A stretch of DNA of 64,000 bases from Oxobacter pfennigii (GCF_001317355.1 NZ_LKET01000014.1:92804-156803); one strand, 5' to 3'. Shown: positions 8,251-17,079, counted from the stretch's first letter. Notes: generated by a model not told the origin, from the sequence alone. Numbers and translations are program-made.

Positions 8251-9318
8251 ATGTTTGAGAGCATTTATAAAAATCTATTATATAAATTGAAAGACGGAAA
8301 TGAATGTGTGATACTGACTTATCTTGAACCAAAGATAGAAAAAAGAGGTGCAATTTTAGACAAGCTACTTATATCAAGACAAGACCTTGAAGATAATTTG
8401 CATATGTTTTCCGAAGATATTAAAAGCGATATTTTAAAAGCTTTTTTAACAGGCAGTCCAATAACTTATTCAGATAACAAACAAACCATATTGATTGAAC
8501 CATTCTTCCCAAGACCTAGACTGGTAATCTTGGGGGGAGGACATATTGCAAAACCACTTGTTGAGTTTGGCACAAAAGTAGGGTTTTCCGTTGTTGTATC
8601 TGATGATAGGCCTACTTTTGCCAATACTGCAAGATTCCCCGAAGCTGAAGATGTCATATGCGAGAGCTTTGAGAGAGTATTTGATAAGCTTAGATTAAGG
8701 CAGACAGACTTTGTTGTAATTGTAACCAGAGGGCACAGGCACGACGGAATTTGCCTGCGTAAAACATTAAATTATTCGCCGGCATATGTTGGCATGATCG
8801 GTTCAAAACGCAGGGTAAGAGAAATGATGCAGCAATTGGAAACCGAAGGATATTCAAGAGAAGTATTGGATAAAGTCAATTCACCCATAGGCCTAAGCAT
8901 AGGTGCTGTTACTCCTGAAGAAATTGCAATTTCAATAATAGCACAAGTAATAAGTTATAGAAGAGCCATTGGAACAAATCTTAAAAATAAAGAAAAGTTT
9001 AATTGGCCGGAATTTGATACAGATGTAATCAGGGAGATATCAGAAGAGTCTTCTATGCCGAGAGCCCTTATAACCATAATTTCTTCCAAAGGCTCTGTGC
9101 CTCGGAAGGCAGGAGCTAAAATGATACTTTTTGCTGACGGCCGTTCTTTGGGAAGCATAGGCGGCGGCTGCAGCGAAGCCAATATATTGGTGCTATCCCG
9201 TGATATTATCGCCAACAAGGGTTATTCAATAGAATTTGTGGATATGACCGGCGAAGTAGCCGAAGATGAAGGCATGGTTTGCGGCGGTGTAATGGATGTT
9301 TTAATAGAAGCTTTTTAA
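8251..9318 (+). CDS. XdhC/CoxI-family molybdoenzyme maturation factor with permuted domains
   Basis: 355 residues. A Rossmann-type domain (about 88-215) has ILGGGHIAKPLVEFG, DDRPTF and the GMIGSKRR motif of the XdhC C-terminal domain. It is followed at about 265-355 by the XdhC/CoxI domain (SSKGSVPRKAGAKM, GSIGGGCSEAN, GMVCGGVMDVLIE). The usual XdhC has these two domains in the opposite order. The family binds molybdenum cofactor and sulfurates or delivers it before insertion. It is divergent from the AOR cassette and probably serves these AORs or the molybdenum hydroxylase at 36.8-40.3 kb. Confidence 0.85.
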   Translation: MFESIYKNLLYKLKDGNECVILTYLEPKIEKRGAILDKLLISRQDLEDNLHMFSEDIKSDILKAFLTGSPITYSDNKQTILIEPFFPRPRLVILGGGHIAKPLVEFGTKVGFSVVVSDDRPTFANTARFPEAEDVICESFERVFDKLRLRQTDFVVIVTRGHRHDGICLRKTLNYSPAYVGMIGSKRRVREMMQQLETEGYSREVLDKVNSPIGLSIGAVTPEEIAISIIAQVISYRRAIGTNLKNKEKFNWPEFDTDVIREISEESSMPRALITIISSKGSVPRKAGAKMILFADGRSLGSIGGGCSEANILVLSRDIIANKGYSIEFVDMTGEVAEDEGMVCGGVMDVLIEAF

Positions 9319-9335
9319 AGAAAAATTATTATTAT

Positions 9336-9363
9336 AAAAATCCTCCTGCGGGAGGAATTTTTA
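9336..9363. terminator. Terminator after the XdhC-family gene
   Basis: TCCTCC (9341-9346) and GGAGGA (9351-9356) form a stem with a TGCG loop, flanked by A and T runs. It works in either direction. Confidence 0.75.
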
Positions 9364-9380
9364 TTCCGGGAGTGTGTACC

Positions 9381-10397
9381 ATGAAAAGTATTTTTAAAAT
9401 TGTTTATATAGTATTTTGCATTGTATTTACTTTTGTTTCTTTGTGCAGCTGCAACGCCAAAACTGGATTCAATGAAAATGCAGTTAAAATATCTGTCGCT
9501 GTCCCCCAAAGCCCGTCAAGTTACCCGCTTATGTATATGATAAAAAATAATTCAATGCAGGATTTTGCTGTCGAAACCCAGCTCATACCCTATTCATCCA
9601 ATGATGAGCTAAACCAAATGGCAGTATCAAATCAAGTACATTTTATGATAGCCCCCATCACAGAAGCCATCAAGATTTATAATAAGGGAGTAAACGTAAG
9701 GCTTCTTGGAGTTACTCTATGGGGTGCACCTTATGTTATAAGCAGCGACAAATTCCTCAATGATATACAGGATTTGAGGGATAAAGAAATTGCCGTATCA
9801 AAAGAAGGCTGTCTTCCTGACCTTATATTAAGGCATATATTGATTGGAAACGGATTGAATCCAGATATTAATCTCAAGATAACATATATGAATGAAGCTG
9901 ATATTTCAAACAAGCTCTCCGCCGGAGAAATTTTATATTCCGTCTCGGATGTAAATGACTCCGCTTCCATATTGACATATACAAATTATTATTATTTCAG
10001 AAAAGACGGATTTGATATAAAAAAACGACTATCCCTTGAGGAATATTGGTATAAACTGACCGGCAAACCCGGCAAAAAAATACCTATAGAAGCTCTGATT
10101 GCAGTTGGTGATACAATAGAAAACGAAGAAATGGTAATGGAGTTTTTAAATAAATTTAGGGAAGGTACAAAATGGATAAACTCCAATACATCTGAGATGA
10201 AACATATTGCTATTGAATATTTCCCGGAATATGAGGAACAGGAAATATTCGAATCTCTTGAATATGCAAATTTAAAGTTTGTATCCCCGAAAGAGAGTAA
10301 AAAGGACATAGAAGAGTTTTTTAATGAGCTTTTAAAAACAACGTCTATAGATATCATTAATGCTAAGCTTCCTGATGATAATTTTTATTATAAATAA
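9381..10397 (+). CDS. NMT1/SsuA-like solute-binding lipoprotein
   Basis: 338 residues from ATG at 9381. The longer reading frame from 9279 overlaps the xdhC-like gene and crosses a terminator. The protein has a signal sequence ending in a lipobox-like LCSC and then the fold order of ABC substrate-binding proteins of the SsuA/TauA/NMT1 type (ISVAVPQSPSSYPLMYMIKNN, MIAPITEAIKIYNKGVNVRLLGVT, DLRDKEIAVSKEGCLPDLILRHIL). No ATPase or permease gene is adjacent, so it is an orphan binding protein or sensor. Its ligand is unknown. It sits between two AOR modules, but no functional link can be shown. Confidence 0.7.
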   Translation: MKSIFKIVYIVFCIVFTFVSLCSCNAKTGFNENAVKISVAVPQSPSSYPLMYMIKNNSMQDFAVETQLIPYSSNDELNQMAVSNQVHFMIAPITEAIKIYNKGVNVRLLGVTLWGAPYVISSDKFLNDIQDLRDKEIAVSKEGCLPDLILRHILIGNGLNPDINLKITYMNEADISNKLSAGEILYSVSDVNDSASILTYTNYYYFRKDGFDIKKRLSLEEYWYKLTGKPGKKIPIEALIAVGDTIENEEMVMEFLNKFREGTKWINSNTSEMKHIAIEYFPEYEEQEIFESLEYANLKFVSPKESKKDIEEFFNELLKTTSIDIINAKLPDDNFYYK

Positions 10398-10400
10398 CAA

Positions 10401-10436
10401 TGAAAAGAGACCTGTCTAATTGACAGGTCTCTTTTC
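10401..10436. terminator. Bidirectional terminator between the lipoprotein gene and AOR copy 2
   Basis: Long inverted repeat: TGAAAAGAGACCTGTC pairs with the complementary GACAGGTCTCTTTTCA. It serves the convergent genes on both sides. Confidence 0.85.
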
Positions 10437-10463
10437 ATACTATTTAATACAGCAATTTATTTA

Positions 10464-12569
10464 TTAGGGGAGTAATTTAAGCGATTCTAATTTATCTGCT
10501 ACATCCTTCAAGCCAAGTTTTTCAAGACAAGCTCTTGTAGGTGCTCCTGTCTTTTCATCCCAGCCATATTCTTTATATAACAGAGTGAGTGCTTCTTCGG
10601 TATCCTTCTTATCAAGTTTAACTGTTCCAGGAGTATAAGCTTTCTTATCAGGATCAGCAGTAAATACCCACTCAGGAATTGCATCATGCTCTTTGCGCAG
10701 GTTTACAGTTCCCATTCTCATGATTGTATCGGCTCTACTTAATGTAGTTATTCTTTCGCCAACAAGGTCGAGATCTGCTTCAGAGGTTTCAACTCCTGTA
10801 GCTAAAGTGAAGAACTTTGCTTCAAGAGCCGTATCACCTCTGTAATTTCTAGATTTTGACGGTGAAACTGCCATTGGCCATGTATAGTTACATAATGTTA
10901 TTGAATCGTGGAGGAAGTTTCTATCCATTGACCATTTAGCAAATTTAGCTTTATATACATTCATAGGAGTATAATCGTTGGGTTTATCCAACGCATCCGG
11001 AGAACCGAATATCTCGCCAGCAACTTCTTTCAGAATTTCTATGGGAAGTCCAGCGCCTATGAAGTTCATATGAGTATGGGAGTTAGCATCCCTATTTTTA
11101 AATACATTAACCAAAGTTCCAACATGAGAGCCCGCTTCATTGCTGTGATGCTTTGCATATCCCATTTTTGACCAGAGGTTATTACCCTTATACGCCCAGT
11201 ATTCTTCTCCCAGATTCCAGTATTTATCAAGCCAGTAGGGTCCGTCTGCTATATGATAGAATTCACCTTGCTTTAGAGCTATTCTCTTATAAAAGTCCAA
11301 CAAGAAAGCAGGGTCACCTTTTTCCAACAAGTCCCATGGTATGCTATCATACTCTTCTTTAGGAAGCTTTTCTTTGAATACACCATGATCATAGCAATAT
11401 TTAAAGTCTCTTCCCAACTGCATGTAGTTGCTCCAGATGCCATAATCATCAACCAATCTTGCTCCAAGAGTTTTTACTATGAACATATCCATTCCCTTTG
11501 AATCTCCATCAGCTGTACCTTTGACCATAACACCCGAATGGCAGCCATAGTTAGCACAAGTACTTGTAGCATAACCTGACAAACCATATTTCTCAAGTTC
11601 AGGAACTAACATATCTGAATGGCAGCGAATGGGACATGAGTAACATCCATCCATTCTGATTGTTCTTTCCTCAGCGATTGGTCCTAAATCAAAGAAACCT
11701 TTCTGAGTACGAAGTCCAACCCAGTTGGTATTTCCAGGAGGGCATTCCCCTGTTTCTACCGGAGGCTCAGCTGCTCCCCAGAATAAGTCTTTTTGAGCAG
11801 TCCAGCGTGTCGATGGATTGCTGTATTCAGCCCAGGGCTGCGGGGTGCTTGGAACAACGTGCTGGTTGTTGGCACCGACGATTTCCTTCATAAAATAATC
11901 ATTGAGCTTTAGCCATTCTTCAGCTTTGCCTTCAGCTATAGGAATTGCCTTTGTGCCCTTAACGCCTATTGCTTTAAGCTTTTTAGAACCGAATACCGCA
12001 CCTTGACCTCCTGCTGAATGGCTGTTGGAATTTACTACAGACGACAAATTAATCAAATTTTCGCCTGCTTGTCCGATAGCTGCAACGCATGCTTCCTTTC
12101 CCATTATTTTTGCAATCTCAGCTGATGTATCACGAGTGCCTTTGCCCCAGAGATTAGAAGCATCTTCTATTGAAACTTTATCATCTTCTATGCGAATCCA
12201 TACAGGTGTTTTTGACGCTCCTTCAATTACTATGCCATCATATCCTGCAAATTTCATCCACGGTCCGAAGTTTCCGCCCATGTGGCCGTCTGTAGCAGCA
12301 TGATATGGGTTAGTAGGCGATAATGTAGTTATATTGGTTCTTCCGCTGCTGGGTACACCGGTTCCTGTAAAGGGACCAACAGCAATTACAATTTTATTAG
12401 CCTCGTCTAAAGCCTTTGTCCCCGGGGGAACCTCATCAAATAAAATTTTATATCCAAATCCGGCTCCACCTACTAAATCCTTATATTTCATAGAGTCTTG
12501 AGTAGAAATACTTCCTGTGCTTAAGTTTACTCTCAACAATTTACCTGTCCATCCGGTAACTTTAGCCAT
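10464..12569 (-). CDS. Aldehyde:ferredoxin oxidoreductase family protein, YdhV type (copy 2)
   Basis: 701 residues, the same length as copy 1 and nearly identical over most of it. The same cluster ligands are present (GCYSCPIRC and the C in LCNYTWPM). The most divergent patch is residues 339-349 (ANYGCHSGVMV here, INYSSPLSIMI in copy 1), just after the cluster motif. That is a good candidate for altered substrate choice, though this is inference. It follows its own Tat-signal ferredoxin gene (69-base gap). No further cofactor or Tat genes follow it, so it probably shares those of cassette 1. Confidence 0.9.
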   Translation of the reverse strand: MAKVTGWTGKLLRVNLSTGSISTQDSMKYKDLVGGAGFGYKILFDEVPPGTKALDEANKIVIAVGPFTGTGVPSSGRTNITTLSPTNPYHAATDGHMGGNFGPWMKFAGYDGIVIEGASKTPVWIRIEDDKVSIEDASNLWGKGTRDTSAEIAKIMGKEACVAAIGQAGENLINLSSVVNSNSHSAGGQGAVFGSKKLKAIGVKGTKAIPIAEGKAEEWLKLNDYFMKEIVGANNQHVVPSTPQPWAEYSNPSTRWTAQKDLFWGAAEPPVETGECPPGNTNWVGLRTQKGFFDLGPIAEERTIRMDGCYSCPIRCHSDMLVPELEKYGLSGYATSTCANYGCHSGVMVKGTADGDSKGMDMFIVKTLGARLVDDYGIWSNYMQLGRDFKYCYDHGVFKEKLPKEEYDSIPWDLLEKGDPAFLLDFYKRIALKQGEFYHIADGPYWLDKYWNLGEEYWAYKGNNLWSKMGYAKHHSNEAGSHVGTLVNVFKNRDANSHTHMNFIGAGLPIEILKEVAGEIFGSPDALDKPNDYTPMNVYKAKFAKWSMDRNFLHDSITLCNYTWPMAVSPSKSRNYRGDTALEAKFFTLATGVETSEADLDLVGERITTLSRADTIMRMGTVNLRKEHDAIPEWVFTADPDKKAYTPGTVKLDKKDTEEALTLLYKEYGWDEKTGAPTRACLEKLGLKDVADKLESLKLLP

Positions 12570-12637
12570 TATTTTTCCTCCTATCCATAAAAAAATAATA
12601 TAAATATTTATGGTTACAGTATGAGTCTAAATTTCTA

Positions 12638-13315
12638 CTATGCTATGCTATAGCCTTTCTTTTTAAGCATTACTGTAACTTCTTTCCAGGGCATTATTTG
12701 CAGTGCTCCTGCCGGGCAATGCTCTGCACATGCACCGCACAAAATGCATTTTGAAGACTTTTCCGTTTCAGGATCCACTGTAGGCATATGCCATGGACAT
12801 GCTTTGGTGCAAGTACCGCAGCCTATGCATTTTTCTTCATCAACTGTCCATGTTCCTGTTGTTTCACTGTAAGCAATTGCTTTTACAGGACATTGCGCCA
12901 TACATTGAGGATCTTTGCACTGCCTGCATGTTTCCTGAGTCATCAGGAAGTTGCCATAATCACCTTCACCTTTGTTATAGTCTGCTGCCATTGTCAATCC
13001 ATAATGGTAGTTTCTTGCGACCTTTACTCTTGAAATATATGGACTGGACTTTCCATTATTCTTGATTGAGCATATAGTTTCACACTTTAGACATCCTACA
13101 CACCTGTTTCTCTGAGCAATTAATATTCCTTTAGGAGTTACAGTAACAGTAGCTGTAGGTGTTGCCTGATTACCTGATTGATTGTTTCCGCATCCAAGTA
13201 AATTAAGCACTGTGGCTGTTACAGCCATTGTTGAGATACCCTTCCCACTGATTTTTAAGAATTCTCTTCTGGTCCTTAACTGTTCCAGAAAACTTTGAAT
13301 CTCTCTTTCTAACAT
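12638..13315 (-). CDS. Tat-signal four-cluster 4Fe-4S ferredoxin, YdhY/DmsB type (copy 2)
   Basis: 225 residues, very similar to the copy at 6255-6926. It has a twin-arginine motif (TRREFLKIS), hydrophobic core, LLGC lipobox-like site and four cysteine groups (CVGCLKCETIC, CRQCKDPQCMAQCP, CIGCGTCTKACP, CILCGACAEHCP). The predicted role is electron transfer to or from AOR copy 2 at the outer face of the membrane. The start has an AAGGGAG box eight bases upstream, as in copy 1. Confidence 0.9.
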   Translation of the reverse strand: MLEREIQSFLEQLRTRREFLKISGKGISTMAVTATVLNLLGCGNNQSGNQATPTATVTVTPKGILIAQRNRCVGCLKCETICSIKNNGKSSPYISRVKVARNYHYGLTMAADYNKGEGDYGNFLMTQETCRQCKDPQCMAQCPVKAIAYSETTGTWTVDEEKCIGCGTCTKACPWHMPTVDPETEKSSKCILCGACAEHCPAGALQIMPWKEVTVMLKKKGYSIA

Positions 13316-13347
13316 GATAGCTCTCCCTTCTTAATTAAATTTGTTGT

Positions 13348-13414
13348 AATACGAAATATTTTTCTATCGTATTGCCTCAGTCTTAAACTGGCTTTAATTT
13401 TCCTTCGGCCATAC
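13348..13414 (-). promoter_or_regulatory. Possible structured leader RNA before ferredoxin 2
   Basis: On the minus strand GTATGGCC (13407-13414) can pair with GGCAATAC (13369-13376), with one mismatch, closing a small hairpin CAGT/ACTG (13378-13390). The 3' strand of this stem can instead pair in AATACGA/TCGTATT (13367-13373 with 13348-13354). The two folds exclude each other, as in a switch or attenuator. No known riboswitch class was recognised, and copy 1 does not clearly preserve it. Confidence 0.25.
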
Positions 13415-13690
13415 CCCCTTCCGGAATTAAATAATTTTATATACAGCAATAAGGCATAAGCAAATTAAGCAACATGACTATGGGAAGTTATCCAATAAAT
13501 AATTTACATCGAAGACCATACTGAAGTTCACATCCAAAAGATTCAAGCTAGGATACAATCATAATTTATACTTTTGCATAAAAATTCGAATTAATGATAA
13601 GTTATTTTGCAGAATCGAGTATAACAAGGTTAAAGAAGCATTATTTCAGCCAAAGATATAAGTGATGCCGCAGTTTAATTTCCATTATTT

Positions 13691-13716
13691 TAAAGTTAGT
13701 TATTTAACTAACTTTA
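13691..13716. promoter_or_regulatory. Perfect operator-like dyad upstream of ferredoxin 2
   Basis: TAAAGTTAGTTA and its exact complement TAACTAACTTTA are separated by TT. A version with one mismatch lies at 7260-7279 upstream of ferredoxin 1. The regulator is unknown. Confidence 0.55.
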
Positions 13717-13723
13717 CCTACAG

Positions 13724-13766
13724 ATAAAAAAATCTAAAAGTTATTAATACTGCAAACTTTTAGATT
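13724..13766 (-). terminator. Terminator-like hairpin left upstream of ferredoxin 2
   Basis: On the minus strand AATCTAAAAG (13757-13766) pairs perfectly with CTTTTAGATT (13731-13740), followed by a T run. It corresponds to the terminator at 7290-7332, but no gene precedes it. Confidence 0.55.
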
Positions 13767-14006
13767 AGTAAAGGTTAAATGATAATTATGAATACATATT
13801 TTAAAAATTATAAAACATTAAATTTACTAATCTGCCATCAAAAGCTCAGTGGTTACGCCATAATTTCCGCTTATTTGCTCGTTTTTTGGAAATTAAACAT
13901 TTCGATTTTTAAATTCCTATTAATATGTTATTCATCAAGATTTTCCTTTATATTCGGATACCTCTTTATCCGAACCAATTTCTATTTTTCTTTAAAACTC
14001 AAGTTA

Positions 14007-14035
14007 AATATATCACATTCTTAATTATTAATCAA
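14007..14035 (-). promoter_or_regulatory. Orphan promoter matching that of AOR cassette 1
   Basis: Minus-strand TTGATT (14030-14035), 17-base spacer, TATATT (14007-14012). The 18 bases at 14001-14018 are identical to 8067-8084 in the promoter of the 221-codon gene. No gene starts just downstream here. Confidence 0.5.
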
Positions 14036-14328
14036 TATAATTTTCCATTTATTATAGTATTATATATGTGTTTTATGGTATTAATTCTAAATTATGGTAT
14101 TATTTATTTTTATATTGACTTTTTATTAACATTTGTTAAAAAATTGTTTTTTACTGGCCATATGACATGTTTATAAAGACGATTGACTGACTGTTTATAC
14201 AAAATTAGCATATGAAATAAAGAATTAAACACAATTATAAATAAAAAATAACTATATTTATTAACTGCTAAATTATAATTTGCAGCATTTCATTAATTAT
14301 AAAATTGTCTCCATGATAATTTTAAATA

Positions 14329-14363
14329 AAAAAATCTGCCTGATAACTCAGGCAGATTTTTTT
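14329..14363. terminator. Terminator of cysK copy 1
   Basis: AAAATCTGCCTGA and TCAGGCAGATTTT form a strong stem flanked by A and T runs, a few bases after the cysK stop. Confidence 0.85.
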
Positions 14364-14370
14364 ATTTAAA

Positions 14371-15306
14371 TTAAACTTCTTTAAACAAATCTGTTGATAA
14401 ATATCTTTCACCGGTATCCGGGAGCAGCACAACAATTGTTTTTCCTTTGTTTTCCGGCCTCTTGGCAATCTCTGTGGCAGCGAATGCTGCTGCTCCTGAT
14501 GATATTCCCACTAAAAGCCCTTCTGCTTTTGACAGCTTCTTTGAAGTTTCAAAGGCTTCTTCGTTTTTTACCTTGAATATTTCATCTGCAATTTCCTTAT
14601 TCAACACATCAGGCACAAATCCAGCACCTATACCCTGTATTTTATGGGGTCCTGGATTACCTCCTGAAAGAACAGGTGAATCATTCGGCTCAACTGCTAC
14701 TATTTTGATATTCGGATTTTTCTGTTTTAACACTTCGCCTACACCCGTTATGGTCCCGCCTGTTCCTACACCCCCTACAAATATATCCACCTTTCCGTCA
14801 GTATCATTCCATATTTCCTCTGCGGTAGTCTTTCTATGGATTTCGGGATTAGCAGGATTTTTAAACTGTTGGGGCATATATGAATTTGGAGTTTCGGCTG
14901 TCAATTCTTCAGCTTTTTTTATAGCACCGCCCATACCCTGGGATCCGGGAGTCAATACAAGTTCTGCTCCAAGAGCTTTAAGGAGGCTTCTTCTCTCTGT
15001 ACTCATAGTCTCAGGCATGGTAAGAATAATCCTATAACCTCTTGCTGCTGCAACAAACGCAAGTGCAATTCCTGTATTACCGCTGGTGGGTTCTATAATT
15101 ACAGAATCCTTATTTAAGAGCCCCTTATCCTCGGCGTCTTTAATCATTGAATAACCTATTCTGTCCTTTACGCTGCCGCCGGGATTAAAGTATTCAAGCT
15201 TTGCTAAAATTGTTGCCTCTGCTCCTACGCTGCTGCCATAATTACCCAGTTCTAAAAGTGGTGTATTACCAATAAGTTCTGTCAAATTCTTTGCTATTTT
15301 CGCCAT
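14371..15306 (-). CDS. cysK: Cysteine synthase (O-acetylserine sulfhydrylase), copy 1
   Basis: 311 residues, the usual size. The PLP lysine lies in [14 protein letters not shown], the substrate loop is [15 protein letters not shown], and the phosphate-binding glycines are [14 protein letters not shown]. It makes cysteine from O-acetylserine and sulfide. It is encoded next to a CymR-like Rrf2 repressor gene. In Bacillus, CysK binds CymR and acts as co-repressor, so the pairing is meaningful. A promoter with an overlapping dyad (15345-15366) precedes it. The start has a CGGAGGG box. Confidence 0.95.
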   Translation of the reverse strand: MAKIAKNLTELIGNTPLLELGNYGSSVGAEATILAKLEYFNPGGSVKDRIGYSMIKDAEDKGLLNKDSVIIEPTSGNTGIALAFVAAARGYRIILTMPETMSTERRSLLKALGAELVLTPGSQGMGGAIKKAEELTAETPNSYMPQQFKNPANPEIHRKTTAEEIWNDTDGKVDIFVGGVGTGGTITGVGEVLKQKNPNIKIVAVEPNDSPVLSGGNPGPHKIQGIGAGFVPDVLNKEIADEIFKVKNEEAFETSKKLSKAEGLLVGISSGAAAFAATEIAKRPENKGKTIVVLLPDTGERYLSTDLFKEV

Positions 15307-15326
15307 TTTATATCCCTCCGTATATT

Positions 15327-15366
15327 TATATATTCTTAATTTTTAACTATTCCAATATGATTAGTT
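15327..15366 (-). promoter_or_regulatory. cysK promoter with overlapping candidate CymR-type operator
   Basis: Minus-strand -35 TTGGAA (15350-15355), 17-base spacer, -10 TATATA (15327-15332). The -35 lies inside a dyad at 15345-15366 (AACTA...TAGTT, 8 of 11 positions paired). Its core TAATCATATTGGAATA matches TAATCATACCGGATTA at 18329-18344 upstream of the desulfurase gene. Confidence 0.55.
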
Positions 15367-15397
15367 GGTTTTTATATAAATTTTTATATATTATATT

Positions 15398-15841
15398 TTA
15401 AATATAATATATAAAAGATGAATTATCCGTAATCTTTTTATATTCTATAACCAAATCTTCCAACTTTACCGAATTGACTATATCATCTATACAACTGTCC
15501 ACTTTCTCCCACACATTGCTTGAAATAATATATTCAAATTTATCTTCAGTATTACTTTTGCTCTTATCATCTATAATAGACAGGCTGCCTTCAAGGGTTC
15601 TTAATATCTCTCCAATGGTGATATCTGAAGAACTTTTCCCAAGTATATACCCACCCTGAGCACCTTTTATACTTTTTACAAGGCCGGCTTTTCTGAGAGA
15701 AGAAAAAACCTGTTCCAGATAATTCTCTGAAATGCCTTGCCTTTGTGCAATGCTTTTTAATGCAACCTGATCTCCAAGAGAATTTACCGCCAAATCCAGC
15801 ATTGCACGCAACCCGTATCTTCCCTTTGTAGAAATTTTCAT
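15398..15841 (-). CDS. Rrf2-family transcriptional regulator, CymR-like (copy 1)
   Basis: About 147 residues from the ATG at 15841, which has a GGGGTG box and gives the family's usual start MKISTKGRYGLRAM. A GTG three codons earlier is less likely. The winged-helix core is typical (ALKSIAQRQGISENYLEQVFSSLRKAGLV, GAQGGY). The three clustered cysteines of iron-sulfur members such as IscR are absent, with only one Cys visible. It therefore resembles CymR, the repressor of cysteine metabolism. Its neighbours cysK, thiI and a cysteine desulfurase agree with this. The gene named as target is inferred. Confidence 0.8.
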   Translation of the reverse strand: MKISTKGRYGLRAMLDLAVNSLGDQVALKSIAQRQGISENYLEQVFSSLRKAGLVKSIKGAQGGYILGKSSSDITIGEILRTLEGSLSIIDDKSKSNTEDKFEYIISSNVWEKVDSCIDDIVNSVKLEDLVIEYKKITDNSSFIYYI

Positions 15842-15932
15842 AACTGACACCCCAAATCAATTCCTAGTAATCCTATATGCTTAATATAATAATATAATCT
15901 TCTACGCATATTGTCAATATGGATTAGAAATA

Positions 15933-17078
15933 TTATAGAAAAAATATTTCAGTTGTTTCCATGGCTTGCATAACAAGATTATCTATATCCAATGCTGCTT
16001 CTGATGCTTCAATATCTGAAAGTTTTGGCTTTGTCTTTGGGTGTTTTGGCACGAAAATGGTACAGCAATCCTCATAGGGAAGTATTGATGTTTCATAAGT
16101 TCCTATTTGTCTTGACAGAGACATTATATCTGTTTTATCCATTGACACAAGAGGACGGAATACAGGACGGTCAGATACACTGTCGCTGACTACCAGGCTT
16201 TCCATGGTCTGGCTTGCAACCTGACCTATACTTTCTCCCGTAGTTACGGAATTTACTCCATACTTCTCCGCCAAGGCACAGGCTATTCTCATCATGAATC
16301 TTCTCATAATGATAGTTAATTCATCCTCTCGGCATTTTTCCATTATCTGCATTTGTATATCGGTAAAGGGAACAACACATAGCTTCATATGGCCTGTATA
16401 TTCCTTCAATATCCTGGCCAATTCTTTTACTTTCTCTTTGGCCCTTTCACTGGTATAGGGATGGCTGTGGTAATATACGCAGCTTATATCCACTCCCCTT
16501 CTTGCCATTAAATATCCTGCCACCGGAGAATCTATGCCGCCGGACAGCATTAAAAATGTGCTTCCGTTTATTCCATAAGGAAGCCCTCCCTGAGCCTTTA
16601 TCCTTTTTGAATATACATAGGCTTTTTCTCTGATTTCCACATTAACAACGCATTTGGGATTGTGTATATCTACGGATATACCATCCACATTGTTTAACAC
16701 ATATTCTCCTACGGCTCTGCTGACTTCCATGGAATTTAAAACAAATTTTTTATTAGCCCTGTTTGTTTCAATTTTAAAGGTAGAGCAAAAGCTATCATTA
16801 ACCTCTTTAAATGCTTGAGCTTTTATTGAATCCATATCAGCCTCTACCTGGGTAACTATGCAGATTTCAGTGATTCCAAAAACCTTTTTCAATCTATCAA
16901 TAATCTCATTAAAGTTCTCAGAATAAAGAAGCGTCCTTCCGGAATCCGTAACATATTCATAATCCAAACCCTTCAATGCATTATCAATATTGTTCTTCAA
17001 CTTCTTTTCAAATGTATTTCTGTTAAGCCCCTTTAAGAATATTTCCGGGGCATATTTTAATAATAAAAGTTCTTTCAT
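15933..17078 (-). CDS. thiI: tRNA 4-thiouridine / thiamine sulfurtransferase ThiI
   Basis: 381 residues: an N-terminal ferredoxin-like and THUMP region, then a PP-loop ATPase (LMLSGGIDSPVAGYLMARRG, about 180-200), the YYHSHPYTS segment and GESIGQVASQT. It adenylates U8 of tRNA for thiolation. The C-terminal rhodanese domain of the E. coli protein is absent, as in most Firmicutes, so the sulfur comes directly from a desulfurase. That partner is encoded immediately upstream with a one-base gap. Confidence 0.93.
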   Translation of the reverse strand: MKELLLLKYAPEIFLKGLNRNTFEKKLKNNIDNALKGLDYEYVTDSGRTLLYSENFNEIIDRLKKVFGITEICIVTQVEADMDSIKAQAFKEVNDSFCSTFKIETNRANKKFVLNSMEVSRAVGEYVLNNVDGISVDIHNPKCVVNVEIREKAYVYSKRIKAQGGLPYGINGSTFLMLSGGIDSPVAGYLMARRGVDISCVYYHSHPYTSERAKEKVKELARILKEYTGHMKLCVVPFTDIQMQIMEKCREDELTIIMRRFMMRIACALAEKYGVNSVTTGESIGQVASQTMESLVVSDSVSDRPVFRPLVSMDKTDIMSLSRQIGTYETSILPYEDCCTIFVPKHPKTKPKLSDIEASEAALDIDNLVMQAMETTEIFFL

Positions 17079-17079
17079 T

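Larger units (their letters stand above)
13316..14370 (-). other. 1.05-kb gene-free region upstream of ferredoxin 2, a remnant of the duplicated AOR module
   Basis: No convincing gene is present. It holds a possible structured leader (13348-13414), a weak promoter (minus-strand TTGCTT 13458-13463, TATAAA 13436-13441), a degenerate copy (13491-13510) of the direct repeat found upstream of ferredoxin 1, an operator-like dyad (13691-13716), a terminator-like hairpin (13724-13766) and an orphan promoter (14007-14035). The elements occur in the same order as upstream of ferredoxin 1, but the 221-codon gene that lies between the last two in cassette 1 is missing. The cysK terminator is at the right end. 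Confidence 0.6.

Noticed and set aside
6927..13430. Molybdenum-cofactor (Moco/Tuco) riboswitch upstream of the AOR units
   Set aside because: The conserved motif blocks of that class were not found in either leader; only a weak possible fold before ferredoxin 2 was kept.
13779..14176. Two overlapping ORFs of 81-83 residues in the AT-rich gap before ferredoxin 2
   Set aside because: No ribosome binding site, low-complexity hydrophobic sequence rich in Ile/Phe/Tyr, and overlap with the remnant promoter of the duplicated module.
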